Positions 55,121 through 64,000 are shown, counted from the first letter of the stretch. The stretch is DNA of 64,000 nucleotides from Aquimarina sp. RZ0 (GCF_008370685.1 NZ_VTZU01000006.1:62001-126000); one strand, 5' to 3'. The notes: generated from the letters alone by a model not told the origin. Translations and numbers: made by a program.

Positions 55121-55768
55121 AATGTTTACTTTTTAAAAAATTATTTATTATTAAAATTAAAAAACAAAGATACTTCAATCGATATAATTCTTCTATTTAC
55201 TTTATATCATTTCTGATTTTAAAACAAGAAATAATATTATAGATCAATATATCTAGTAAAAACACTAAACAAAGGAATTTCAATATATTAACCTAATGTT
55301 ACGTCAATGTTAATAAGTGTATGATACCTGTTAACATAGCATGTGAATAAATAGTTTTTAAAATTGAAAAAGTTTTTTTGGTAATCTTACTTTTTATTAG
55401 AATACATGGACTTTAATCAAATATCAAAATTATAAAGTATGTTTTTTTAGATAAGTTTTTAAACATTAAATCCATGTTATTAACTACGGTTTTACCATAA
55501 AAATATTAATAAAAAACTGTGTTTATAAACTATTAACAACTGTTAATTAAAATTCATTTTTGTAACGTTTTCAAGCCATTATACTATTAATATCCTGTTC
55601 ATATTTTTATGAAAATTCGATCTAACTTAATAACCAAATAATAATAGAGAAAGTTTTACCGCTATCAACACTATATAATCATCACTATTTTATTTTTTAA
55701 ATTTAAAGAAAAGAAAGATATATATATAATATATGTTGAAAACTATAGATAGCTATGAAATTTTAGAA
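55121..55768. other. Long A/T-rich intergenic region upstream of rpiB
   Basis: About 650 bases with no recognised gene or repeat family, between rpiB and the DUF2007 gene (both minus strand). It contains a candidate -7 element for rpiB (CAAAGATA, i.e. TATCTTTG on the minus strand, 55165-55172), one perfect DnaA-box-like TGTGAATAA near 55341 and two single-mismatch relatives. The downstream edge is an AT-only stretch (TATATATATAATATATG). Such features are weak in so A/T-rich a sequence. Confidence 0.4.
55165..55172 (-). promoter_or_regulatory. Candidate -7 element of rpiB
   Basis: On the minus strand this reads TATCTTTG, a perfect TANNTTTG, 45 bp upstream of the rpiB start codon. A -33 element was not seen clearly. 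Confidence 0.55.
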
Positions 55769-56008
55769 TTATACTATTCTTAGATGAGAATTTGTATTGA
55801 GTTCATCTATGATCTGTTGTACTTTTTTAATATCTTTTTTGTGTATTTTCAGGTGAATACCTCCGAGCGCATTAGAGTAAAAAGGGAAGACTCCAACCAT
55901 CGTTTCATTCTCAAAAAAATAAGATATACCTTCTCTTTCTAAAAGAAGTCGTAATATTGCATATTCGTTTGGATATGTAAAAGTTGCAATTGTAATAAAA
56001 TCCTTCAT
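55769..56008 (-). CDS. DUF2007 family protein
   Basis: About 79 residues from ATG 56008 (MKDFITIATFTYPNE). Matches the DUF2007 / putative signal-transducing protein family: YPNEYAILRLLLEREGISYF, then GGIHLKIHKKDIKKVQQII. The family is small, cytoplasmic and of unknown role. Isolated. Confidence 0.8.
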   Translation of the reverse strand: MKDFITIATFTYPNEYAILRLLLEREGISYFFENETMVGVFPFYSNALGGIHLKIHKKDIKKVQQIIDELNTNSHLRIV

Positions 56009-56056
56009 AGAGTAAGCCATATAATAGATCGGTTAAATATACAAATTACAAAAAAA

Positions 56057-56236
56057 CTAATTAATTTGTGTAGCTTCACGATCAGAACGTATCGGGCTGT
56101 TTATTTCTGATTGTTTTTGAATCTCAGTTTTCTTATCTATAGTATTTCCTATATAAAGTGTAAAAGAGTATATTCCTAATAGAAATATTAAAACAAAAAG
56201 AAATATAATTTTATGGATTTTCTTTAACTTATTCAT
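56057..56236 (-). CDS. Short single-helix membrane protein
   Basis: 59 residues from ATG 56236. A lysine-rich start (MNKLKKIHK), one membrane helix (IIFLFVLIFLLGIYSFTLYI) and a charged tail. The length and topology are those of small bacterial membrane proteins. No family assigned. Confidence 0.5.
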   Translation of the reverse strand: MNKLKKIHKIIFLFVLIFLLGIYSFTLYIGNTIDKKTEIQKQSEINSPIRSDREATQIN

Positions 56237-56475
56237 AGCAGACTCTTTACCAAACGAATAAAAAATAATTTTGGTATTTTAAAATTAAGTAAAATTTAAG
56301 AAAAATACCATACTTTGTTTAAAATATATATATGTAAAACTCTGATTTACAGATGTTATATTTTTTTAAGAATAAACAATTATAAAATAAATATTTAGTG
56401 AAAGTTTATATGTAAAACTGTATATGTTAGAAGATAAGCTGTAATTTTATATCTTATATTATTTAAAAGACATTA

Positions 56476-58677
56476 ATGAAAAGAAAAAGTAGTAGAAGAA
56501 AGAAGAAGTCTCCAAGAATTGAAAATATTACACAAGGAATACTCAAAATACTTAAATCAGACCCCAATAATTCATTTAATTATAAGCAGCTAGCTGCAAA
56601 ATTTGGTGTGGATGATGCGAGCAGTCGTAATCAGATCATCAAAAAATTAGCACAATTAGCAGCCAAGAAAGAAATTGAGGAAACTGATAGAGGTAAATTT
56701 AAAATAATACCTAATATTAATACCTATACTGGAATATTAGAAATAACATCCAAAGGAACAGGCTATGTTCTTGTAGAAGATCTAGAAGACGATATTTTTA
56801 TACCAGGGAATAATCTTAATAAAGCATTGCATGGCGATGAAGTTGAAGTTTATATTTATAAACGAAAACGAAGAGGCAAAAGTGAAGGAGAAATCTCCAG
56901 AATTATCTCTAGAAAAAGAAATGAATTTGTTGGAGTTATTGAGATTCAGAAGAAGTATGCTTTTGTAAATATGCAAGATAGCAAAATGTATACTGATATT
57001 TTTGTACCTAAAAACAAAATAAAAGATGCAGAAGATGGTGATAAAGTACTGGTAAAACTAGAAGATTGGCCAGAAAAAGCTGATTCACCTTTTGGGAACA
57101 TAGTAAAAGTTTTGGGTAAACCGGGAGACCATAATACAGAAATTCACGCCATTTTAGCACAATATGGGCTACCTTACGAATTTCCGTCAGAAGTGGAAGA
57201 TTTTGCTAATACACTAGATACATCTATCCAGGAGTCAGAGATCAAAAAACGTAGAGATATGCGTAAAACACTTACATTTACTATTGATCCCAAGGATGCT
57301 AAAGATTTTGATGATGCATTATCATTTGAAGTTTTGGAGAATGGCAATTATGAAATAGGAATTCATATAGCAGATGTTTCACATTATGTAGTGCCAGGAA
57401 CTATATTAGATGATGAAGCCTATGAAAGAGCTACTTCAGTGTATCTCGTGGATAGAGTTGTACCTATGCTTCCTGAGGTGTTATCTAATAATGCCTGTTC
57501 ATTAAGACCTCACGAAGAAAAGTACACTTTTTCTGCAGTTTTTGAACTAAATGATAAAACAGAAATTAAAAATCAATGGTTTGGTAGAACAGTAACCTAT
57601 TCTGATGCTCGTTTTGCATATGAAGAAGCACAGCATATTATAGAAACTAAAGCTGATACTATTCCTGCAGAAATTTCTCTCACTGGAAATTCGTATAAAA
57701 CAGACCATAATATCGCTGAGGCAATTCTCAAATTAGATGATTTGGCAAAAATTATGCGAGCCAGGCGGATGAGAGAAGGAGCAATCTCTTTTGATAAAGT
57801 AGAAGTGAAGTTTAGTTTAAATGAAGATAACAGTCCTGTAGGAGTGTTTTTTAAGACTTCTAAAGACGCTAATAAGTTGATAGAAGAGTTTATGTTACTT
57901 GCTAATAGAAAAGTTGCAGAATTCATAGGAAAACAAAACCCTAAGAAACCCTTTATTTATAGAGTTCATGATGAGCCAAATGATGAGAAACTTGCTGCAT
58001 TACAGAATATAATAGGAAGGTTTGGGTATAAATTAGATTTAAGAGATCGCAAAACAACAACGAATTCATTAAATGGTCTATTAAAAGATGTTCAGGGTAA
58101 AAAAGAACAAAATCTGGTAGATACATTGGCAATTCGTAGTATGAGTAAAGCAGAATATACAACACATAATATCGGACATTACGGATTAGCTTTTGAGTAT
58201 TATTCACATTTCACATCGCCTATCAGACGATATCCAGACGTTATGGCACACCGTTTGCTACAACACTATTTGGATTCGGGAAAACCTGTATCAGAACAAG
58301 AGTATGAAGAAAAATGTAATCATAGTAGTTCTATGGAAGGCATAGCAGCTAGCGCAGAGAGAGATTCTATAAAATTTATGCAGATAAAGTTTATGAAGGA
58401 TCATGAAGATGAGCAGTTTTTAGGAGTAATTTCTGGGGTAACAGAATGGGGTATCTATGTAGAAATAATAAATAATAAATGTGAAGGAATGGTAAGGCTT
58501 AAAGATATCAGTGACGACCATTATATTTTTGATCAGGATACATATTCAGTAATTGGACAAAATTCTAAAAAAGTGTATCAGCTCGGTGATGAAGTATATG
58601 TAAAAGTCAAAAATGCGGATCTTGTAAAAAGACATCTGGATTTTACTTTATTAGGAAACAAAGAAGAGATAGAATAA
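56476..58677 (+). CDS. rnr: Ribonuclease R
   Basis: 733 residues. N-terminal winged helix (QGILKILKSDPNNSF), cold-shock domains, the RNB catalytic domain with TIDPKDAKDFDDALSFE (Asp cluster binding Mg) and HYGLAFEYYSHFTSPIRRYPD, then an S1 domain (FLGVISGVTEWGIYVEIIN). It degrades structured RNA 3' to 5'. Cytoplasmic. Confidence 0.95.
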   Translation: MKRKSSRRKKKSPRIENITQGILKILKSDPNNSFNYKQLAAKFGVDDASSRNQIIKKLAQLAAKKEIEETDRGKFKIIPNINTYTGILEITSKGTGYVLVEDLEDDIFIPGNNLNKALHGDEVEVYIYKRKRRGKSEGEISRIISRKRNEFVGVIEIQKKYAFVNMQDSKMYTDIFVPKNKIKDAEDGDKVLVKLEDWPEKADSPFGNIVKVLGKPGDHNTEIHAILAQYGLPYEFPSEVEDFANTLDTSIQESEIKKRRDMRKTLTFTIDPKDAKDFDDALSFEVLENGNYEIGIHIADVSHYVVPGTILDDEAYERATSVYLVDRVVPMLPEVLSNNACSLRPHEEKYTFSAVFELNDKTEIKNQWFGRTVTYSDARFAYEEAQHIIETKADTIPAEISLTGNSYKTDHNIAEAILKLDDLAKIMRARRMREGAISFDKVEVKFSLNEDNSPVGVFFKTSKDANKLIEEFMLLANRKVAEFIGKQNPKKPFIYRVHDEPNDEKLAALQNIIGRFGYKLDLRDRKTTTNSLNGLLKDVQGKKEQNLVDTLAIRSMSKAEYTTHNIGHYGLAFEYYSHFTSPIRRYPDVMAHRLLQHYLDSGKPVSEQEYEEKCNHSSSMEGIAASAERDSIKFMQIKFMKDHEDEQFLGVISGVTEWGIYVEIINNKCEGMVRLKDISDDHYIFDQDTYSVIGQNSKKVYQLGDEVYVKVKNADLVKRHLDFTLLGNKEEIE

Positions 58678-58743
58678 TCACTTATTTTAATAATTAATCA
58701 CAAATAAATCTTGTTAAATTTAAAATTTTAAAATTCAAAAGCA

Positions 58744-59418
58744 ATGAAAAAATTAGCTATTGTACTACTAATATGTATGGCTTCTATAATACAAGCTCAA
58801 GATGTAGTCACTAAAAATGTGGGAGATTTTACGGAACTTAAGGTTTTTGATAAAATAGAAGTAAAACTTCTTAAAGGATCAGAAAATAAAGTAGAAATAT
58901 CAGGAATTAACAGAAAGGATGTTGATGTAGTTACCAAAGAAAATATTTTAAAAATAAAAATGTCTTTAAGTAATACCTGGGATAATAATAACACCTTAGT
59001 TACGGTGTATTACACTGAACTTTCTAAAATTGATGTCAATGAAGGAGCTGTTGTAAAATTAAAAGGTATTCTTACATCTGATGAATTAGATTTAAGAGCT
59101 CAGGAAGGTGGAGATATTTATGCAGAAATAAAGACGAATGTACTTCTTGCAAGAGCCGTTAGCGGAGGAGGATTGCATATAGAGGGAGACGCAAAAGAAC
59201 AAGAAGTAACGGTAAAAGCTGGAGGTCAATACATGGCAAAGGATCTTAAAACTGTACAGACACAAGTTAAAATCAGTGCAGGAGGAAGAGCAAATGTAAA
59301 TGCAAGTGACTATGTAAAGGCTAATACGGCTGCGGGTGGAACTATCAGAATTTATGGTAAGCCAAAACAAATTGATAGTAAAAAAGTATTTGGTGGTAAA
59401 ATAATAGAGGTTAACTAA
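58744..59418 (+). CDS. DUF2807 (head-GIN) exported protein
   Basis: 224 residues with a signal peptide (LAIVLLICMASIIQAQD). The mature part is a right-handed beta-type repeat with FTELKVFDKIEVKLLKG and repeated GG motifs (VSGGGLHIEG, AGGQYMAKDL, SAGGRANVN), as in DUF2807. Common in Bacteroidetes; role unknown. 66 bp after rnr, probably separate. Confidence 0.85.
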   Translation: MKKLAIVLLICMASIIQAQDVVTKNVGDFTELKVFDKIEVKLLKGSENKVEISGINRKDVDVVTKENILKIKMSLSNTWDNNNTLVTVYYTELSKIDVNEGAVVKLKGILTSDELDLRAQEGGDIYAEIKTNVLLARAVSGGGLHIEGDAKEQEVTVKAGGQYMAKDLKTVQTQVKISAGGRANVNASDYVKANTAAGGTIRIYGKPKQIDSKKVFGGKIIEVN

Positions 59419-59458
59419 GTAGTATTTTTTAAATTTGTAAGAAATACGCTTTTGTTAT

Positions 59459-60154
59459 ATGATTCAGGATGCTCAGGTCGCGATACCTTTAGGCTTTTTA
59501 TTAGCCTTTTTAATAGGCCCTGTGTTTTTTGTATTATTAGAAACAGCTGCTATCAAAGGATTTAGAGCTGCATTAGCAGTGGATCTAGGAGTAATTCTTG
59601 CAGATATAGCATTTATCTTAATAGCATATTTTAGTACAAATCAGATTTTAGAAAAAATAAAAGATGATCCGGCATTATTCATTTTTGGAGGAATGTTATT
59701 GACTACGTATGGAATCATTTCTTTTATTAAAGAGAAAAAAAACTATCATAAATTAAGAGATACTTCTGTTGAGATAATTAATAAACACAATTATTTTGTA
59801 TTATTTTTTAAAGGTTTTTTACTTAATTTTATAAACATTGGAGTTCTGGGGTTTTGGATTGGCGTGATCGTCGTTGCAGGACCACAAATGGATATGAATG
59901 AGAATCGAATCATTATTTTTTTTACCATGGTTCTTGGTACATATCTTAGTACAGATATTTTTAAAATGTTATTAGCAAAAAGACTTAAAAGAAAACTTAC
60001 ACCAAAACGTACTTATATAATTAAAAGATGGATAGGTATTATTATGATAATTTTTGGTGGTTTTCTTATTATTAAGGGAATTTTACCTGAAAATGTAGAA
60101 AAAAAACTTCAAGATAAGATAGAAAAAATAACTCCGGAATCTGGATTTAAATAA
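59459..60154 (+). CDS. LysE-type amino acid exporter family protein
   Basis: 231 residues with about six membrane helices. The start IPLGFLLAFLIGPVFFVLLE and KGFRAALAVDLGVILADIAF are typical of the LysE family. Exports amino acids or related compounds; substrate unknown. A bidirectional terminator follows. Confidence 0.85.
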   Translation: MIQDAQVAIPLGFLLAFLIGPVFFVLLETAAIKGFRAALAVDLGVILADIAFILIAYFSTNQILEKIKDDPALFIFGGMLLTTYGIISFIKEKKNYHKLRDTSVEIINKHNYFVLFFKGFLLNFINIGVLGFWIGVIVVAGPQMDMNENRIIIFFTMVLGTYLSTDIFKMLLAKRLKRKLTPKRTYIIKRWIGIIMIIFGGFLIIKGILPENVEKKLQDKIEKITPESGFK

Positions 60155-60187
60155 AAAAACCTGTAATTTTTTTACAGGTTTTTTTGA
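60153..60187. terminator. Bidirectional rho-independent terminator
   Basis: AAAAACCTGTAA-TTTTT-TTACAGGTTTTTTT: a perfect stem with A and T flanks between the LysE gene and the convergent tRNA-Cys. It suits both directions. Confidence 0.88.
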
Positions 60188-60257
60188 GGTGTCGAGCGGA
60201 TTCGAACCGCTGTAGATGGTGTTGCAGACCACTGCCTAGCCACTCGGCCACGACACC
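60187..60257 (-). tRNA. tRNA-Cys (GCA)
   Basis: 71 nt on the minus strand. Acceptor stem GGTGTCG/CGACACC is perfect, discriminator U73 is the tRNA-Cys identity base, and the anticodon loop reads CTGCAAC giving anticodon GCA. The T-loop TTCGAAT and D-arm GGCCGAGTGGCTAGGC are regular. CCA is not encoded in the gene. Confidence 0.95.
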
Positions 60258-60400
60258 CTAATAAAATTATCTGGACAAATGTAAAAAAAAATATGAAATA
60301 AGCACCATAATTAGAGTTATAAGATGCAAATGATTTTTATATATTTTATTAAATCATTGAAAAACAAAATAGTAAAAAATTATGAAATTTAGTAAGATAT

Positions 60401-60769
60401 TTATCTTTTCTTACTTCTTGTGATTGTTACCATTTCTACATTTCCTCCAATTGGAGGATTAATTTTAGAAACATCAATAATCACCTTATCAACGAGTGGT
60501 AGTTCTAATAGTATACGATTTAAAATTCGTTCGGCAGCATGTTCCAACAGTTTAGAACGAATAGCCATTTCTTCTTTAACAATATGATTGAGATGGACAT
60601 AATCAATAGTATCACTCAGGTTATCAGTTGTTGCGGATCTGGTAAGATTTGCATGTACTTTTAGGTCTATTCTATAATCAGAACCTATCTTTTTTTCTTC
60701 TACAAGACATCCGTGATAAGCATATATCTTGATATTTTTTAATTTAATTAATCCCACAAATTTTTTCAC
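60401..60769 (-). CDS. folB: Dihydroneopterin aldolase
   Basis: 122 residues. Motifs IKLKNIKIYAYHGCLVEEKK, DYRIDLKVHAN, and KINPPIGGNVEMVTITR with its ligand residues match FolB. It cleaves dihydroneopterin in folate synthesis. Cytoplasmic. Divergent from glnS. Confidence 0.92.
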   Translation of the reverse strand: MKKFVGLIKLKNIKIYAYHGCLVEEKKIGSDYRIDLKVHANLTRSATTDNLSDTIDYVHLNHIVKEEMAIRSKLLEHAAERILNRILLELPLVDKVIIDVSKINPPIGGNVEMVTITRSKKR

Positions 60770-60884
60770 AAAGATACTAAGAATGTTTAGTTAGCCTATA
60801 CTCAAAAATTGATGTTTTATTAAAGACGTATATAATAGCAGAATAGATTTTATATAATTATTATGAGCGGTTAGAAATAATAGG

Positions 60885-60892
60885 TAGTTTTG
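60885..60892 (+). promoter_or_regulatory. Candidate -7 element of glnS
   Basis: TAGTTTTG fits TANNTTTG and lies 17 bp before the glnS start codon at 60910, giving a very short leader. Tentative. Confidence 0.4.
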
Positions 60893-60909
60893 TGTTTTAT
60901 TTTTTACCA

Positions 60910-62958
60910 ATGACAGAAGAAAAGAAATCACTCAATTTTATTGAGCATATTATAGAAGAAGATTTAAAAAATGGAATGGATTCTAACGAATTACGTTTTC
61001 GTTTTCCACCAGAACCGAATGGATATTTGCATATTGGTCATACCAAGGCAATTGGTATAAGTTTTGGTTTAGGACTTACCTATAATGCCCCCGTAAATTT
61101 ACGTTTTGACGATACCAATCCCGCCAAAGAAGAGCAAGAATATGTAGATGCTATCAAAGATGATATTTTGTGGTTAGGTTATCAGTGGGATAAAGAGTGT
61201 TATTCATCTGACTATTTTCAGCAATTATATGACTGGACAATACAATTAATAAAAGATGGAAAGGCTTATGTAGATACACAAACCTCTGAGGAGATAGCCA
61301 TACAAAAAGGTACCACGACAGAAGAAGGAATTAATAGTCCATATAGAAATAGATCTGTCAAAGAAAATTTAGGATTGTTTCAAAGAATGAAAGAAGGAGA
61401 ATTTGAGGAAGGTACCTGTGTTTTGAGAGCTAAAATAGATATGGCCGACCCCAATATGCTAATGAGAGATCCTCTGATGTATAGAATACTAAAAAAAACA
61501 CATCATAGAACGGGTGATCAATGGTGTATTTATCCTATGTATGATTGGACGCACGGAGAAAGTGATTATATAGAAGGAATTTCGCATTCATTATGTTCAT
61601 TAGAATTCAAACCGCATCGAAAGCTATATGATTGGTTTTTGGATCAGATATACAGTGATGATGGGATTCGACCAAAACAGAGAGAGTTTGCACGTTTGAA
61701 CTTGAGTTATACTATCATGAGCAAACGTAAGTTACTAAAATTGGTTGAAGAAGGTGTTGTCAAAGGATGGAATGATCCTAGAATGCCTACAATTTCGGGA
61801 TTAAGAAGGAGAGGATATACACCAACATCGATTCGTAAATTTGTAGAAACAGTCGGTGTCGCAAAAAGAGAAAATATCATTGATGTTTCTCTATTAGAAT
61901 TCTGTGTACGTGAAGATCTTAATAAAACGGCATCGAGGGTTATGGCAGTTTTGGATCCGGTTAAATTAGTAATTACCAATTATCCAATAGAAAAAGATGA
62001 ATGGTTAGATGCAGAAAACAATCCTGAAGATACAGGAGCAGGATCCAGAAAAGTTCCTTTTTCCGGTGAGTTATATATAGAACGGGAAGATTTTAAAGAA
62101 GAAGCTGGTAATAAATATTTTAGATTAACTTTAGGTAAAGAAGTTCGTCTTAAAAATGCTTATATTATCAAAGGTGAAAAAGTACTAAAAGATGCCGCTG
62201 GAACAGTTACTGAGATTCATTGTACGTATGATCCTAAAAGTAGGTCGGGTAGTGGCTCAGAAGAGTCTAAACGTAATGTAAAAGGGACGTTACATTGGGT
62301 ATCTGTAAAACATGCTATTTCTGCGGAAATAAGAATGTATGATCGATTGTTTAATGATGAATCACCAGACGGTCAAAAAGATAAAGATTTTATGGAATTT
62401 GTGAATCCGGATTCTTTAAAAGTGATTACAGGTTTTGTAGAACCAAGTCTTGAGAACTCTAATGTTTTGGATCAATTTCAATTTCAGAGATTGGGATATT
62501 TTAATGTAGATAGTGATAGTAAAAAGGATGCTTTGGTATTTAATAAAACGGTAGGTTTACGAGATACCTGGGGCAAAGTAAAACCAGCAGATACTAAACA
62601 AGAAGTAAAGTCTACACCACAACAGAATCAACAAAAAGAGATACCTGCAATCGAAGAAGTAAAGAGAGCAGGGAAGAAGTATACCAATTTACCAGAAAAT
62701 AAAAGAGAAGCTCTTAAAATTAAAATTATAGATGCTGCCAAAAAGGTAGATATTGAAGAATTGATTCCGTTATACGGAACTGCTGCCAAAAAAGTAGGCA
62801 CAAGAATTGCTGTAACTATAGCATTGGGAGTAGTATTAGAAAATAAAAACCTTATTCCTGATGAGTCGGCAAAAGAATTTATTCTTAAGGGTAAAGAAGA
62901 TGCTCATGAATTACTTAAATCAGAGGCTGAACATATTGCGACTAAATTTGAATTATAA
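60910..62958 (+). CDS. glnS: Glutaminyl-tRNA synthetase fused to YqeY domain
   Basis: About 682 residues from ATG 60910 (MTEEKKSLNF). Class I motifs HIGH (41-44, in YLHIGHTKAI) and MSKRK are present. The C-terminal ~120 residues (about 560-682: KYTNLPENKREALKIKIIDA ... ATKFEL) are a YqeY/GatB-tail domain. This fusion is a Bacteroidetes hallmark. It charges tRNA-Gln directly. A strong terminator follows. Confidence 0.95.
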   Translation: MTEEKKSLNFIEHIIEEDLKNGMDSNELRFRFPPEPNGYLHIGHTKAIGISFGLGLTYNAPVNLRFDDTNPAKEEQEYVDAIKDDILWLGYQWDKECYSSDYFQQLYDWTIQLIKDGKAYVDTQTSEEIAIQKGTTTEEGINSPYRNRSVKENLGLFQRMKEGEFEEGTCVLRAKIDMADPNMLMRDPLMYRILKKTHHRTGDQWCIYPMYDWTHGESDYIEGISHSLCSLEFKPHRKLYDWFLDQIYSDDGIRPKQREFARLNLSYTIMSKRKLLKLVEEGVVKGWNDPRMPTISGLRRRGYTPTSIRKFVETVGVAKRENIIDVSLLEFCVREDLNKTASRVMAVLDPVKLVITNYPIEKDEWLDAENNPEDTGAGSRKVPFSGELYIEREDFKEEAGNKYFRLTLGKEVRLKNAYIIKGEKVLKDAAGTVTEIHCTYDPKSRSGSGSEESKRNVKGTLHWVSVKHAISAEIRMYDRLFNDESPDGQKDKDFMEFVNPDSLKVITGFVEPSLENSNVLDQFQFQRLGYFNVDSDSKKDALVFNKTVGLRDTWGKVKPADTKQEVKSTPQQNQQKEIPAIEEVKRAGKKYTNLPENKREALKIKIIDAAKKVDIEELIPLYGTAAKKVGTRIAVTIALGVVLENKNLIPDESAKEFILKGKEDAHELLKSEAEHIATKFEL

Positions 62959-62976
62959 TATATTAATATAATGTAC

Positions 62977-63013
62977 TAAAAAAGGTTTCCAATCGGAAAC
63001 CTTTTTTAGTACT
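62977..63013 (+). terminator. Rho-independent terminator after glnS
   Basis: AAAAAAGGTTTCC-AATC-GGAAACCTTTTTT, a perfect stem with flanking A and T runs. Confidence 0.9.
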
Positions 63014-63060
63014 GTCATAAAATAAGAGATACTATATCCAATTCCTTAATTTTCTTTTAA

Positions 63061-63104
63061 AGTAAATTTACTTCGAAGCATTTAAATCTCTATAATTGAG
63101 TAAA
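63061..63104 (+). repeat. Multi-hairpin dispersed repeat, short form, copy F
   Basis: 44 bp: AGTAAATTTACTTCGAAGC then ATTTAAATCTCTATAATTGAGTAAA. Degenerate short form like copy A; the terminal palindrome is weakened (CTCTATAATTGAG). Confidence 0.6.
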
Positions 63105-63157
63105 AACGGAATAGTACAAATACGAATGGGTATTATTAGATCAGAAATGATAGTATA

Positions 63158-63667
63158 TTAATTATTAGCGATTTGTTCATCTTCAGGAATCTTAATTTCT
63201 GTTTTAAAATCAGAAAATAATTTTTTGGTTTCCGGATCGTTTAATAATTTATTAGATTCGATAAAATACCATTGTTGTTTTTTCTTATCATAAAATCCAA
63301 ATAATGAACTTTTTAGGGTAATGGGTCTTCCATTAAAATCCATTTTTATGGTATTTTTGACGAGGGAACGATACTCTTTTTTTTCTTTTCTTATTTCAGA
63401 AACTTCATCGATTTCAGAACTAACTATTTTTATTTTCTGAGCGGACATGGTTTTATAAACCTGTTCTATTATTTCTTTTACCTCTGTTTGTCCATATTTT
63501 TGGATAATTTTAGGATGTGTGTATTTTATAATTGTAGTAGCATCTTTTTTTATGGAAGCATTAGAAACGGCTTTGGCATCTCTTAATGCGAATTTTTTTA
63601 ATTCATTAATATTTTGAGAGTGTAAACTACTAGAAATTAAAAATAATATTAGTAGATAATTTTTCAT
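63158..63667 (-). CDS. Exported protein of unknown function
   Basis: About 169 residues from ATG 63667 (MKNYLLILFLISSSLHSQN), which gives a normal signal peptide; a frame extension to 63709 is less likely. The mature part (ALRDAKAVSNASIKKDATTI, then KIIQKYGQTEVKEIIEQVY) is helical and may be a small NTF2-like fold, but no family is certain. Periplasmic. Confidence 0.7.
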   Translation of the reverse strand: MKNYLLILFLISSSLHSQNINELKKFALRDAKAVSNASIKKDATTIIKYTHPKIIQKYGQTEVKEIIEQVYKTMSAQKIKIVSSEIDEVSEIRKEKKEYRSLVKNTIKMDFNGRPITLKSSLFGFYDKKKQQWYFIESNKLLNDPETKKLFSDFKTEIKIPEDEQIANN

Positions 63668-63906
63668 GGTATTGTTTTTTGTTAAAAGTAATTTTTCTGA
63701 GGTAATCAATTAATGTTATTATTTTTAGTTTTTCATCAATTTTATTTATAAAAAAACGGTTCGTATAAATAGATTTAAGAGCATATAAAAATAAATGAAT
63801 GTTAGATTAGTATCTATAGTATGAACGAAGCTTAAATGATCTTATTTTTTATTTTTGGAATAATCTTACAATCTTATAAGTATATCTTTTTTTTGGCACA
63901 AAAATA

Positions 63907-63942
63907 TGAAAACCCTATCAAATTTTTTGATAGGGTTTATTA
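63907..63942. terminator. Rho-independent terminator near window end
   Basis: AAAACCCTATCAAA-TTTT-TTGATAGGGTTTA stem with A/T flanks. It lies downstream of a minus-strand gene entering from the right edge. Confidence 0.85.
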
Positions 63943-63963
63943 TATTTTGTTGTAATTTGAAGA

Positions 63964-64000
63964 TTAATCACTAGTTTTTTTTCCTCCCAATCCTTTTTTA
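63964..64000 (-). CDS. C-terminal fragment of a gene beyond the window
   Basis: The minus strand reads KKGLGGKKTSD followed by a TAA at 63964-63966, then a good terminator at 63907-63942. It is the last 11 codons of a gene whose body lies outside the window. The Gly-Gly/Lys-rich tail cannot identify it. Confidence 0.4.
   Translation of the reverse strand, partial: KKGLGGKKTSD

Overview
The window is low-GC DNA that reads as a marine Flavobacteriaceae chromosome, probably Aquimarina or a close relative; the genus is inferred. The evidence is a TonB-dependent receptor followed by a DUF5689-type lipoprotein, a type IX secretion (T9SS) C-terminal sorting domain, a glutaminyl-tRNA synthetase fused to a YqeY domain, a head-GIN/DUF2807 protein, and TANNTTTG-type -7 promoter elements. 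Most of the sequence is ordinary chromosomal backbone.

Layout. 0-5 kb: end of a TonB receptor gene and its lipoprotein, then a minus-strand DUF2721 / PAS histidine kinase / CheY-like regulator operon. 5.7-13.6 kb: M57-type metalloprotease lipoprotein, 7TM-GAF-AraC regulator, sortilin-like BNR-repeat protein, Xaa-Pro aminopeptidase and a VOC protein. 13.6-16.5 kb: a four-gene minus-strand block with a LuxR-type regulator, a HisKA_3 kinase overlapping a 7TM protein, and an unrecognised protein. 17-27 kb: M50-like membrane protease, HopJ family protein, T9SS cargo protein, a 1.1k-residue outer-membrane barrel and a small ABC transporter. 27.3-32.1 kb: an island bounded by palindromic repeats, with a TPR-CHAT protease-like gene carrying two indels and a DUF559 (Vsr-like) nuclease. 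32-51 kb: housekeeping genes (xth, OmpA lipoprotein, ribE, pdxA, DUF177-rpmF-fabH-accB-accC, mtgA, GreA-like, recJ, brnQ). 51.6-56 kb: thiL, a decayed second TPR-CHAT cassette bounded by the same repeats with an IS200 tnpA remnant, then an ElaA-like acetyltransferase and rpiB. 56-64 kb: rnr, DUF2807, LysE-type transporter, tRNA-Cys, folB, glnS-yqeY and an exported protein.

The most unusual content is the repetitive DNA. (1) A polar repeat of about 134 bp starts AACACACCC and ends GGGTGTGTT, has one short hairpin in each half and a variable interior. It occurs as three tandem units, single units and half units, always in the same orientation, and brackets both TPR-CHAT loci and the DUF559 nuclease gene. 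(2) A multi-hairpin element ending in CTCGATTATCGAG has at least five clear copies in long (about 100 bp) and short (about 44 bp) forms. (3) A 141-bp sequence is present as a nearly identical inverted pair 29 kb apart, and one copy carries the 5' end of a gene. (4) Two MITE-like elements with terminal inverted repeats are present, one inside the decayed TPR gene.

The best candidate for an undescribed system is the repeat-bounded TPR-CHAT/DUF559 cassette. The repeats, their shared orientation and the second decayed copy are read directly from the sequence. Any link between the nuclease and repeat spread, or between the CHAT protein and defence, is inference.
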